In this document: positions 1 through 8,030 of the stretch, piece after piece
How positions within the stretch are numbered: the stretch's first letter is position 1
Layout: every line of letters starts with the position of its first letter
Source: an uncultured Bacteroidales bacterium
GTDB taxonomy: Bacteria > Bacteroidota > Bacteroidia > Bacteroidales > P3
Reading direction: 5' to 3'
NCBI GenBank assembly: GCA_947177315.1
Contig: CAMWTX010000015.1
Coordinates: 1-15,721, forward strand
DNA: 15,721 nucleotides
Translations under genes and position numbers: made by a program
Notes under the pieces: generated by a model
What the model was told of the DNA's origin: nothing
Databases searched by the model: none
The model's input: only the letters and a program-made list of their open reading frames with translations

Positions 1-920
1 ATCTTGCCGTTGTAATAGCGGTGGTCGGGCGAGGAATCGTTCTTGACGAACATTACCTGCGCCCCCGGCTTAAAGCGCAAGGCCGCCGCCGTGGGAAACG
101 AAGATTCGGGAAAATTGCCGTTTATCTGTGCCTCGTAAACCTGTTCCTTTTCGGGCAATGCCGCCAGGCTGTCTTCGTTGATGCGGTCGCTCTGGTAGTT
201 GTGCGTGGTAAGCGTGATGTAACCGTCTTTTTCGGGGGGCGTGAAACCGGGAACATAGCGTGAATGGAGCAGGTCGAGCACGTTCTGGTCGATGTTCCGC
301 GTGCGTATCTTCTCCAACAGTCCGATAAAGGATATATCGTTCTGACGGTAGATTTTCTGCAGTTCGACACAGGAGAATCCCACGCTCTTGAGGGCTTCGC
401 TCTCAAAGAAGTACGGCGAGGCGTAGTAGTCTTTCATCTGCTCCCATTCCTCGTCTTTGACAATGGGGGCAAGTTGCTGCAGGTCGCCTATCATAAGCAA
501 CTGCACGCCCCCGAAAGGGCGGTGGTCGTTGCGGTAGCGTTTGAGGATGCCGCTCACCTCATCCAGAATATCGGCCCGGAGCATGCTCACCTCATCGATC
601 ACCATCAGGTCTATGCTGCGCATCAGGTTTATCTTTTCCTTGCCGATGCGGAACTTGTTCTTGCGGCTGTAACCGGGCAGGTATAAACCGAAAGGCAACT
701 GAAAAAAGGAATGGAGCGTGCTGCCGCCGGCATTGATGGCGGCGATGCCGGTGGGGGCGAGCACTACCATGCGCTTTGCCCCGCGCCGCACCAGTTCTTT
801 GAGAAAGGTTGTCTTTCCGGTGCCCGCCCTGCCGGTAAGGAAAAGATTCCTGTCGGTCTCTTCCACCATTTCCATCGCAAAAGCGAACTCCGGATTCATT
901 TCGGTTTTCATTCCGCTCAT
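1..920 (-). CDS. Pif1/RecD-like SF1 DNA helicase, N-terminal part (cut by window edge)
   Basis: The reverse strand is open from the ATG at 918-920 to the window edge, giving 306 codons of a longer protein whose C-terminus lies outside. Helicase motifs appear in order: Walker A GRAGTGKTT (residues 30-38), motif Ia APTGIAAINAGGSTLHSFF (55-73), Walker B LMVIDEVSML (105-114) and motif III GDLQQLAP (145-152). This order and the motif Ia wording are typical of Pif1-like 5'-3' DNA helicases. Known members unwind forked or structured DNA using ATP, so a cytoplasmic role in replication or repair is expected; the exact substrate is inference. In-frame ATGs at codons 4 and 8 are alternative starts. The first was chosen because it lies about 13 bases after the predicted transcription start. 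No Shine-Dalgarno sequence is visible. Bacteroidota homologues are usually considerably longer, so more than half may be missing here. Its own promoter makes it independent of the upstream operon. Confidence 0.92.
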   Translation of the reverse strand, partial: MSGMKTEMNPEFAFAMEMVEETDRNLFLTGRAGTGKTTFLKELVRRGAKRMVVLAPTGIAAINAGGSTLHSFFQLPFGLYLPGYSRKNKFRIGKEKINLMRSIDLMVIDEVSMLRADILDEVSGILKRYRNDHRPFGGVQLLMIGDLQQLAPIVKDEEWEQMKDYYASPYFFESEALKSVGFSCVELQKIYRQNDISFIGLLEKIRTRNIDQNVLDLLHSRYVPGFTPPEKDGYITLTTHNYQSDRINEDSLAALPEKEQVYEAQINGNFPESSFPTAAALRFKPGAQVMFVKNDSSPDHRYYNGK

Positions 921-939
921 TTTGAATTGCGCCGTGCCC

Positions 940-972
940 CAAAATTAAGCGTTTTTTGACAAGCCGCACAAA
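940..972 (-). promoter_or_regulatory. Promoter of the Pif1-like helicase gene
   Basis: Read on the minus strand, TTTG (972-969) is followed after 21 bases by TAATTTTG (947-940), an exact match to the Bacteroidota -7 consensus TAnnTTTG at an accepted spacing. Transcription would begin near 933, about 13 bases before the helicase ATG at 920. The -33 element begins only five bases after the stop codon of the upstream fibronectin-III gene (978-980). Confidence 0.6.
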
Positions 973-979
973 AGACGCT
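948..979 (-). terminator. Possible weak terminator of the two-gene operon
   Basis: On the minus strand AGCGT-C-TTTTG can pair with CAAAA-A-ACGCT: ten base pairs, one C/A mismatch and a ten-base loop, followed by TAATTTT. It starts inside the stop codon of the fibronectin-III gene and covers the -33 region and spacer of the helicase promoter. The stem is A/T-rich and the T-run is short, so termination would be leaky at best. No better terminator is visible after this operon. Confidence 0.3.
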
Positions 980-3230
980 AATACTCCACCTCGCAGGCCG
1001 CCGAATATTCCGACCAAAGCCCGTCGGCATATTCATACTGGATTACATAGGCGTAGGCCGTGTTCATCCTTACCGAAACATCGGTGTAGTAGCCTTGGGC
1101 CGCCGTTGGGGCATCCAAGGTGGCCAGCAGCCGCAGTTTGTCGTTTTCGGCACGGCGATAGACGAACATCCGTGCCAGCGGTTTGCCGCTCTTTTCTTTC
1201 CATTGCAGTTGTATGTAACGGTTGTCGGCATCCACCACGGCAAAAGGCGTGGCAGGCTTGAGGCTGGGCGTGTATTCCGCCGTGTAGTCGAAAGGAGCGT
1301 TCACCGTATCGTGATGCCGGTCGGAACCATAGGCCACGATGTTGAAAGTATATCGCGTGGCATAGGCACGTTGGGGAAACCTGAACGTAAACGAGGAAGT
1401 TTCGGGAAGCGCGCCATGCTCCTTGAAGGGAAAATCCTTGAGAAGAAACCACGAAGAAGAATCGCAGCGGTAGTAAAGCGCATGGCCGCACAGGTTGGAG
1501 GTCTGACTGTTGTACCACATCAATTCCACCTTATCGTCCTCCACGCGGCTCTTGCCCGAAAAAACAGCGGGAGCGGGCTTGTCGGGCAACAGATTCCTTA
1601 CCGCCAGCAAGGCGCTCGGAGCGGAAAGGTTGCCGCTCTGGTCGAGGGCGCGCACCGAATAGTAGAAACTTTGCAGGGTGTTGAGCGAAACGGTATCGAA
1701 AAACACCGTGTCGGTAAGAGTGCAGGCGGTTACCTGCACCGGCTCGGAGTTCCTGTCTGTCTGGCGGAACACCCGGTAGCCTTCCACATCGGCATCCGGA
1801 GAGGGTTTCCAACGGATACAGGCAATACCCGCGCTGTCTATCGTATAGGAAAGCCCCGTGGGAGGAAGCGGCGGCAGGCTGTCTATCTTCCAGTGGAAAA
1901 AGGAGCGCGAAAGGGTGCTTTGGCCGTTCTCCCCTACCGTCTTGACGTAGAAATAAGAAGAAACGCCCAGTTTATCGGGGTTTACCGCCAGACGGCGCGT
2001 TTTGGGCGGCAGGTTGGCGGCCAGCAAGGTATTTTGGCCCTCTTCCCCATCGGGAACGGTGCTTACATAAACCGCAAAAGCTTTTACCGAAGCCATGTTT
2101 TCTTCCGGATAAGACCAAAAAACATATCTCTTGCCCTGTTCATCGTTCGTTACCGAATCGATCTGCGCCACGGCAAGCGGCATCGCGCCGCTCTTTCCCA
2201 AACGGCCCTGCGCCACCAAAAATTCTTCGCCGAACAAATCCAGGCCCAGCACACGGTAGGCATACCGGGTTTCGGAATCAGGCAGGCTGTCGGCATACCG
2301 CATCCGGTGCGATAAGTTGTCTTGCAATACGCTGAGCGGCGTTTGGTTAAGGCGCACATACCGCCGCGGCTCGTTTTTGCGGGTTTCGGCGGCGCGTTCC
2401 ACATAATAGCCCACGCTTTGCTTCTCGGCAAAACGCACGTCCCATTCCAACGTGGCGGAAAGATAAGCGTATTCCATCTGTATTTCCTGCACGGGCGGAC
2501 GCAAGGCACCGCGTTCAAGACGGGTAAAATACAACGCGGTGTCGGAGGCCGCGCCCCCGGCGGTATCGTTGATGCCGTTTACATAAAGGCGGTAGAGATA
2601 GTAATGCCCTTTCCGCACCGCCGTATCTACGTAGCCCGTCTTGCCCAGGCAGGCCACGGCAAAAGAGCGGTCGTAGGCAAGGTTGGCCAAGGCAAAGCGG
2701 AGTTGTTTCCTTTCCATTTCCTTGGAAATGCTTTCCCAAGGCGACAAGGCGATGCCGCCCATCGACAAGGCCAGTTCGGGATTATACACGGCTTCTCCCA
2801 GCACGGCGGCATACCTGTCGTGCTCGGCCATAGCGGAGACAAGCGCCGTATCCGTCTGCAGAAAAGGCTCGATGGCGATGATCTGCCGCACCGGGGCATA
2901 GGCCTGGCCTTGGCGTGCGGCAAGCCCCATGGCGAGAGTATCGAAATCGTAGCGTTCCAAAGTCCAGCCGTGTTGCAAGGAAAGCTGCCACACTTCGGGA
3001 GTAGAAGCCGCCCAACGCAAGCATACGCCATTCCCGTTGACCTTGCCCGTAAGATATACCGAAGCCGAATCGGAAACCTGCGCCCGAAGAGCCGAAACGC
3101 CCAAGATCAGCAAGCCCGTCAGAATACACAAAAAAGCCTTCACCCCCGCTCCCAAGCCGCGCCAACCATTGCGCGGCGCGGCTGTCTTACCATTAAACAA
3201 ACCTGTTTTCATCTTACTCTGATTTTTCAT
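978..3230 (-). CDS. Exported protein with fibronectin-III-like modules (750 aa)
   Basis: The protein begins with a long basic n-region, then a hydrophobic segment (about residues 31-46, AFLCILTGLLILGVSA) and an ALRAQ cleavage-like site near residue 51, so it is exported. No lipobox cysteine and no C-terminal T9SS sorting domain are seen; it ends in ACEVEY. The body reads as a chain of five or six fibronectin-III-like beta-sandwiches. The clearest is residues about 455-545 (LPPTGLSY..., IRWKPSPDADVEGYRVFR, YYSVRALDQSGNLSAPS). Weaker copies lie at about 50-240, 240-340, 350-450, 550-655 and 660-750. Such modules normally mediate protein contacts or act as spacers; no catalytic motif is evident. 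It is second in an operon, 24 bases after the 1491-residue gene, so the two proteins may work together at the envelope (inference). An ATG at codon 7 is an alternative start. Confidence 0.9.
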   Translation of the reverse strand: MKNQSKMKTGLFNGKTAAPRNGWRGLGAGVKAFLCILTGLLILGVSALRAQVSDSASVYLTGKVNGNGVCLRWAASTPEVWQLSLQHGWTLERYDFDTLAMGLAARQGQAYAPVRQIIAIEPFLQTDTALVSAMAEHDRYAAVLGEAVYNPELALSMGGIALSPWESISKEMERKQLRFALANLAYDRSFAVACLGKTGYVDTAVRKGHYYLYRLYVNGINDTAGGAASDTALYFTRLERGALRPPVQEIQMEYAYLSATLEWDVRFAEKQSVGYYVERAAETRKNEPRRYVRLNQTPLSVLQDNLSHRMRYADSLPDSETRYAYRVLGLDLFGEEFLVAQGRLGKSGAMPLAVAQIDSVTNDEQGKRYVFWSYPEENMASVKAFAVYVSTVPDGEEGQNTLLAANLPPKTRRLAVNPDKLGVSSYFYVKTVGENGQSTLSRSFFHWKIDSLPPLPPTGLSYTIDSAGIACIRWKPSPDADVEGYRVFRQTDRNSEPVQVTACTLTDTVFFDTVSLNTLQSFYYSVRALDQSGNLSAPSALLAVRNLLPDKPAPAVFSGKSRVEDDKVELMWYNSQTSNLCGHALYYRCDSSSWFLLKDFPFKEHGALPETSSFTFRFPQRAYATRYTFNIVAYGSDRHHDTVNAPFDYTAEYTPSLKPATPFAVVDADNRYIQLQWKEKSGKPLARMFVYRRAENDKLRLLATLDAPTAAQGYYTDVSVRMNTAYAYVIQYEYADGLWSEYSAACEVEY

Positions 3231-3254
3231 CTTATACGTTAATTGAATCTTTAT

Positions 3255-6200
3255 TTATTCCACTTTGTTGTCGAACACCATCCGTTGGGTCGAAGTGCGC
3301 GTGCCGTCGGGCAACACATAGTGCAGTTCCACGGGATACTGACCCTTCTTAATCGGCACAAAATGCTTGTTGAGCCACTGGTAATAGTAGGGCAAGGCCA
3401 GCACCCCGGCATTCGCCACCCCGATAAGCACCTTGTCGAAGTCTTCCTTGTACTGCAAGGGCTGGCAATAAATCCAGGGAAAACGCACATTCTCTTTTTC
3501 CTCATACAGCACCGAGGGATAGACCGCCCAGTCGGGCACGGTTTGCGGATGTTCCTCCGTGCGCCCGAAATCCACCGCGCCCGCATACGGATAATGCTCG
3601 TAAACCAAGGGATAGATATGCTGCCGGTAATAATTTTCCGCGCCCAAATCGGCATTGACACGCACCAATGGCTGGTTTCCGGTGTATTCCGTTCCTATGC
3701 GTTCCGCCTCCTCGAAGGCTTCTCCGGCCTTCATCTCGGCCTGCAGGTAATGCACATCGGGCGAATTGACATAATAACCGCCGTTGCCGTCGCTATATAT
3801 CACGGGCGTGCGGTAGGTTGCCGGCAATTTGGTGGCGGCTATCTTGGCGGCAAAGGTTTCGTAACGGCTGGTGGTAAACGTATAGCGGAGCACGAGTTTG
3901 TCTTTGTCGGAGGCCATGATGGAGGCCTTGCCCAGCTTGATGCTCTGCTGCTCCAACTTGCCGCCCTGCCCTTCGTAAAGCGTAACGCCCGTTATCTGCG
4001 CCGAGGAAGAAGCCGAGGACGCAACCGCCAACGAAGCCGCGCCCGAAGCCACCGCCGGATTGCTTACCGGCACCGACGGCTGCCCCTTGTATTGCAGCAC
4101 AAACAGGAGTTCATACTCGGTTTTAGGCTTCAATCCCTCGGAGGGATAATGGAACAGAATGCGTTTTTCGGCCTTGTTATAGCTGAAAGCCGCGCTCAAA
4201 GTGTCGGATGCCGACACGAAATAAACCCGTTTGGAATAGTCTTCGTCGGCCAACAAATCCGGCATCCCCCGCCTGAGGTAAACAAATCCGGCCTTATGTT
4301 CCTTGGAAAGAAAATAACGTTGGCCGCGCACCGGATAGCAACAGCGCACGTTAGACCAGGGAATGCTGTCGGGAGCCTTGCCCGTGGTAAAGGAATGTTT
4401 CCTTTCTTCCCGGTAGGCCGCCCCGTTGTCGTCTTTGAGATCGACCCAGGAAGCCCCTTTCTTTTCTTTGGCGGCCACCGCAAGGCGGTAATCCAGCTTG
4501 GCTTCCGCCGGCAACATATCGTGGCTTTGGAACTCCACCACGCGTTTTTCTTCGTTCCATTGGAATTTGCCGTTGATTTTGGTGCCGCCGTACCAAAGCT
4601 CGTATTGCGAAAGCTTGAGCTTGAGGTCTTTCTTCTCGTTATCGTATTCTTCGTTGATCTCGGTTTCCATCGGCAGGTTGAACGCCGCTTGCGGAATGGT
4701 AAAAACATCCACGTTTTCAACCCCTGCCGCCGGCTGCATATCGGCAATGATTTCCGCCCCGTCGGCAAAACCCTGGTTCAGCATCGTGCAGGACTGCCCC
4801 AAATCGAATTCCACATGGAAACGCCCCTTCACCAAGCCGTTCAGAATCGACACGTTCACGCCCAGGCCGCCCGCAAACGAAGCCGGATTGGGCAAACCTG
4901 CCTTCAACATCGCGCCCACTTCACCGCGCAGTACCGAAAAATTGCGCTTCCTGCCGAACAGTTTCAGATACAGCCCCATGTCGGCCATCATATAGGCATA
5001 CGCCTGTCCTTGGGCATACCAACCTTTGATGCCCGGCTGTTCGCCCGTTTCGGTACAAAGCGTGTTCGGATACTTTTTCATCATGATGTCAAAACCCAGT
5101 TCGGCATCGAACTGCGCATAGAAAATCAAGAGAGGAATCGTGCCCGTGCTCAGATTGAAACTCGAACCGAAAGCAAAGCCCGCCCCTTTTTCCAATTGCG
5201 TCAGATCAGGCTTTTCATAGTCGGAATGCCCCAAGAGTGCAGCCACTTTCTTAGGCATGGCGGGAAAGGCAGGCAAGTGGCTACCCGTCATGAAATACGA
5301 AGCGAGCGATGCCTGCAAAGGCCCTACCTTGAGCTTCAGTGCCAAAGGATAGGCCGGTTCGCCAGCTTTGATATACCAGTTGCGGTCTTCGCCGCCGAAA
5401 GCCATGCCCATGCTGCCCAGTCTGCCGTTCGTTCCCGCGCCTTTGATGATGCCCAAGTCCATAAAGGCATCGCAGTTGGCGGTAAAGCGTTTGTTGGCAA
5501 TGTCCATGTGCATGTCCACTTCCGCCGTGATGGCGGCCTCTTTAGAAATGGCGCGCCGTTGGTCTTCGAGCGTGGGCTGCACTTTCGCCGCCAGCTGGTT
5601 CACCTTCTGCACGAACCGGCCCATGCCCGAAAATTCGGAGGCCATCACCTGCCCCGCTCCGCGCAGGGAAACATCGGAAAGCCCGCCATGCCGGTTAAAA
5701 AGCATCTCGAAGGTAAGTTCGGCATTGACCGCCTTTTCATCGTTGGTGGCCAATAAAACGGAGGCTTTCAATCCAAAGGAGGTATTCTCGTCCGGCACGT
5801 AATTCAAACCGCTCTTGTTGGGTGAACCCGAAGCCTGCCCGAAACGCATCTTCTTATATGCGCCACCGCCCAGACCCGAAATCTTGAAGCCCGGAAAAAC
5901 GGGAATGCCCGTAGGCCCGAGCGTGGTCATCACATCCACATACCAGTAACGGAAATCGGTTTTACCCAGCATCATATTGGCCTCCGCCTTAAAATTGAGA
6001 TACTTGATGCCCAGTTTCACACCGCCCTGAAAGCCGTCGCCATACACCGGGTCTTGCTCCAGCATACGCACGTTGCCGGCAAAGGAAAAGAAAGGATTTT
6101 CGAAATCTATCGCCACCTCGCTCACCTTGAAACCCTTGTAATTCCAACGGTGTTTGCCGTCCTGCTGTTCGATGGCCGAATGTATGCCCATGCCGCATTC

Positions 6201-7730
6201 GCCGCCGAAATGCCAGTCCTTGTCGCCACCAAAATGAATCATCGTATTGAACGTAAGCGAAATATCCTCCGCCAAAGCTTTAGCCTGAATATCCTTGATC
6301 GAAACCGGAAATTTCTTGATCTCCATCGCATCGTCCCACTTGATGCATTTGATGCCGAAATAGGGCGCCCTGTTCTGAATCTTCATCTCGCTGAACTCCA
6401 CGTTGGCAAGTCCGAAACGCTCGTTTTCCTTGGCCACGGGATTGAGCTGCATATGCCCCGAAAGACAGGCCGCCAACAGCAACCCCTTGCCTTTCTCTTT
6501 CTGTGCCTTGAGGTAAGACGACTTATAAATCTCCACCTCGCGCGAATTGATAAAGTCGAACTTCACTTTGTCTCCCAAACCCAGTTCCATGCTCCAGGAA
6601 CCGTCGGTCTTGAAAGAGGCGTCGTAACTGTAGGCGTTGGCCTTGCTTACCGGTATCTCTATCAAGCCTTCCATGCCGCCGCCCTTGAGTTTGTTCTGCG
6701 TAAACTCCATTTCGAACTTCTTGATGGAGAATCCCCAGCCTCCCAGGATGCCTTCGTCGAGGTTGAGCACGTCTTCGGCCTCCACCTTGCCAGTAAAGCC
6801 CGTTTCGTCTATCCAAAGGTTCTTGATGCCCACGGCAGGTCGCACGTTATCGCGTTTGGTGATGTAATCGGGAAAACGCAGACGGATTTTCTGCAGGTAA
6901 AGCCCCTGCCACAGCTCGCTGAAATCCACGTTATGGCTCTCGCCCTTCAAGGTTTTATAGCCCTCAAAACCGTCGGCGTTTCTTGTCTGGCTGAAATCAA
7001 AAACCACGTCTTGGGCCATAAAGGTCCATTCCGGCAAGGATTTCAACGCAAATTCGGGCAGGTCTATCTGCACCACGATATCGTCCAGTTCCTTGGCCGT
7101 ACAGGCAAAAGAAAACCGCAAAGGCTCATCCACCGGCTCCCCATTCCTCACGGCGGTGAGATGGCTCTCGTTGAGCTCCAGCATCGCGCTTATCTGCAAT
7201 TCCTTGAAGCCCTCGCAATTCACCACCGCATAGGTGGGCGGCAAACCGTCGGAGGCAGCGGCCAGCGCGCCCTCGTCTTTCTTGCCCAGAAAACGCACGC
7301 GGAACATATCGCCCTTTCCCTTGAGCGTGATGTCGCCCATCAAGGCCAACTTCACATCGCCGATAAAACCACCTGTCCGGCTTATCAGAATCTTGTCCGC
7401 GCCAAAATACAGCTTGCGTTCCTGCCCCTGCCAATCGGGACCGGAAATACACAGATAAACCGCCAGTTCCGTGTTTTCCGGCCCGAATACGGCATCGGTT
7501 ACCAAAAGGTCATACTTGGTATTTCCTATGGTAGTTCTCAAACCTATGGGCAGCTTTTGCAGCTCCCCAGGCGTAATCACATCGGTACGCCCCAGGTAGT
7601 CCTCGAATTTCTCGAACCACTGTTTTACCTTCGACAATCCTGTCGAAGCCGTTCCCTCGCTTTCCTGCGCCCGGAGCGTTCCTCCGCAAACCAGCCATCC
7701 GACGAGAATCAGATATAGAAATTTTTTCAT
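3255..7730 (-). CDS. Large exported beta-rich protein of unknown family (1491 aa)
   Basis: I do not recognise the family. The N-terminus is a standard signal peptide (MKKFLYLILVGWLVCGG, then TLRAQ) with cleavage near residue 21-22. Residues about 30-1020 are a long stretch of short alternating polar/hydrophobic segments rich in Gly, Phe and Lys (for example GLGGGAYKKMRFG), suggesting a large all-beta fold; no transmembrane helix is visible. Residues about 1023-1116 and 1167-1210 resemble bacterial Ig-like (SbsA/Big_5-type) modules, ending in phrases like LKPKTEYELLFVL. An Ala/Ser-rich linker follows at about 1218-1245, then a Tyr-rich C-terminal region to 1491. There is no T9SS sorting tail. 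It is the first gene of an operon with the fibronectin-III protein, behind a promoter at 7801-7834. A scaffold, beta-barrel-like or surface-assembly protein is possible, but this is inference. The start at 7728-7730 is set by the signal peptide. Confidence 0.9.
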   Translation of the reverse strand: MKKFLYLILVGWLVCGGTLRAQESEGTASTGLSKVKQWFEKFEDYLGRTDVITPGELQKLPIGLRTTIGNTKYDLLVTDAVFGPENTELAVYLCISGPDWQGQERKLYFGADKILISRTGGFIGDVKLALMGDITLKGKGDMFRVRFLGKKDEGALAAASDGLPPTYAVVNCEGFKELQISAMLELNESHLTAVRNGEPVDEPLRFSFACTAKELDDIVVQIDLPEFALKSLPEWTFMAQDVVFDFSQTRNADGFEGYKTLKGESHNVDFSELWQGLYLQKIRLRFPDYITKRDNVRPAVGIKNLWIDETGFTGKVEAEDVLNLDEGILGGWGFSIKKFEMEFTQNKLKGGGMEGLIEIPVSKANAYSYDASFKTDGSWSMELGLGDKVKFDFINSREVEIYKSSYLKAQKEKGKGLLLAACLSGHMQLNPVAKENERFGLANVEFSEMKIQNRAPYFGIKCIKWDDAMEIKKFPVSIKDIQAKALAEDISLTFNTMIHFGGDKDWHFGGECGMGIHSAIEQQDGKHRWNYKGFKVSEVAIDFENPFFSFAGNVRMLEQDPVYGDGFQGGVKLGIKYLNFKAEANMMLGKTDFRYWYVDVMTTLGPTGIPVFPGFKISGLGGGAYKKMRFGQASGSPNKSGLNYVPDENTSFGLKASVLLATNDEKAVNAELTFEMLFNRHGGLSDVSLRGAGQVMASEFSGMGRFVQKVNQLAAKVQPTLEDQRRAISKEAAITAEVDMHMDIANKRFTANCDAFMDLGIIKGAGTNGRLGSMGMAFGGEDRNWYIKAGEPAYPLALKLKVGPLQASLASYFMTGSHLPAFPAMPKKVAALLGHSDYEKPDLTQLEKGAGFAFGSSFNLSTGTIPLLIFYAQFDAELGFDIMMKKYPNTLCTETGEQPGIKGWYAQGQAYAYMMADMGLYLKLFGRKRNFSVLRGEVGAMLKAGLPNPASFAGGLGVNVSILNGLVKGRFHVEFDLGQSCTMLNQGFADGAEIIADMQPAAGVENVDVFTIPQAAFNLPMETEINEEYDNEKKDLKLKLSQYELWYGGTKINGKFQWNEEKRVVEFQSHDMLPAEAKLDYRLAVAAKEKKGASWVDLKDDNGAAYREERKHSFTTGKAPDSIPWSNVRCCYPVRGQRYFLSKEHKAGFVYLRRGMPDLLADEDYSKRVYFVSASDTLSAAFSYNKAEKRILFHYPSEGLKPKTEYELLFVLQYKGQPSVPVSNPAVASGAASLAVASSASSSAQITGVTLYEGQGGKLEQQSIKLGKASIMASDKDKLVLRYTFTTSRYETFAAKIAATKLPATYRTPVIYSDGNGGYYVNSPDVHYLQAEMKAGEAFEEAERIGTEYTGNQPLVRVNADLGAENYYRQHIYPLVYEHYPYAGAVDFGRTEEHPQTVPDWAVYPSVLYEEKENVRFPWIYCQPLQYKEDFDKVLIGVANAGVLALPYYYQWLNKHFVPIKKGQYPVELHYVLPDGTRTSTQRMVFDNKVE

Positions 7731-7800
7731 GGTATGAAATTTTTGATTTTCCCCTCCAAAACGGCAAGGTTTTTCAAGGATGCCATCTTTCGGATTGCGG

Positions 7801-7834
7801 CAAAAGTATGGGCTAAATTTGTTCGTTATGCAAG
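7801..7834 (-). promoter_or_regulatory. Promoter of the 1491-aa / fibronectin-III operon
   Basis: On the minus strand TACTTTTG (7808-7801) matches the Bacteroidota -7 consensus TAnnTTTG exactly. A partial -33 element, CTTG (7834-7831), lies 22 bases upstream, one base longer than usual. Transcription would start near 7793, giving a leader of about 63 bases before the ATG at 7730. The leader contains no obvious Shine-Dalgarno sequence. Confidence 0.55.
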
Positions 7835-7840
7835 ATTTTT

Positions 7841-7881
7841 GTTAAAGTTTTTTAACATTTAGTATTTTTTAATTAAAAAAT
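7841..7881. promoter_or_regulatory. A/T-rich palindromic stretch upstream of the operon promoter
   Basis: This segment holds GTTAAA-gttt-TTTAAC (7841-7856) and an 18-base perfect palindrome ATTTTTTAATTAAAAAAT (7864-7881). It lies directly upstream of the -33 element of the minus-strand operon promoter, where A/T tracts can act as UP-element-like or bending sequences. Low-complexity A/T DNA makes palindromes easily by chance, so the role is tentative. The remainder of 7731-7960 shows nothing else apart from the promoter. Confidence 0.35.
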
Positions 7882-7959
7882 GCCGATTTTAAGAATTGAA
7901 CCCCGTGTTTTAAGTTTTGTTAAGAACTCCGGATTTAGTTTTCAGGCACGGAACGGCAC

Positions 7960-7996
7960 AAAAAAAAGCCGTGCGGAAACTTTCCGCACGGCTTTT
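7960..7996 (-). terminator. Intrinsic terminator of the 2007-aa adhesin gene
   Basis: A perfect 12-bp G/C-rich stem (GCCGTGCGGAAA at 7968-7979 against TTTCCGCACGGC at 7981-7992) extends by four A/T pairs on the outside. On the minus strand it is followed directly by a run of eight T (7967-7960). It lies 35 bases after the adhesin stop codon (8031-8033) and insulates the next operon. The plus-strand side has only four T, so it is oriented for minus-strand transcripts. Confidence 0.93.
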
Positions 7997-7998
7997 AA

Positions 7999-8014
7999 GG
8001 TTCTTGCGAACCGG
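7999..8014 (-). repeat. Stem-loop with GCAA loop in adhesin 3' trailer (copy 2)
   Basis: On the mRNA strand GGTTC-GCAA-GAACC forms a five-bp stem capped by GCAA, a GNRA-type tetraloop. It lies between the stop codon and the terminator. The plus-strand 15-mer GGTTCTTGCGAACCG (7999-8013) is repeated exactly at 14096-14110, in the 5' leader of the same gene. I saw no third copy in the window. Confidence 0.6.
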
Positions 8015-8030
8015 CTCTTAAGAATGGGGC

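Noticed and set aside
264..686. 140-codon plus-strand open frame
   Set aside because: It is antisense to the helicase, whose Walker A, Walker B and motif III are read on the opposite strand here.
1095..2315. 406-codon plus-strand open frame
   Set aside because: It is antisense to the fibronectin-III gene, Arg/Gly/His-rich, with no recognisable motif.
3243..5756. 837-codon plus-strand open frame
   Set aside because: It lies wholly opposite the 1491-residue gene, has a His/Arg-rich composition, no signal peptide or motif, and no promoter. It is a shadow of the real coding strand.
6054..7718. 554-codon plus-strand open frame
   Set aside because: It is antisense to the signal-peptide-bearing 1491-residue gene and has arbitrary composition.
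7864..7881. 18-bp A/T palindrome as a terminator
   Set aside because: No G/C stem is present and no gene ends next to it; the strong terminator at 7960-7996 already ends the adhesin transcript.
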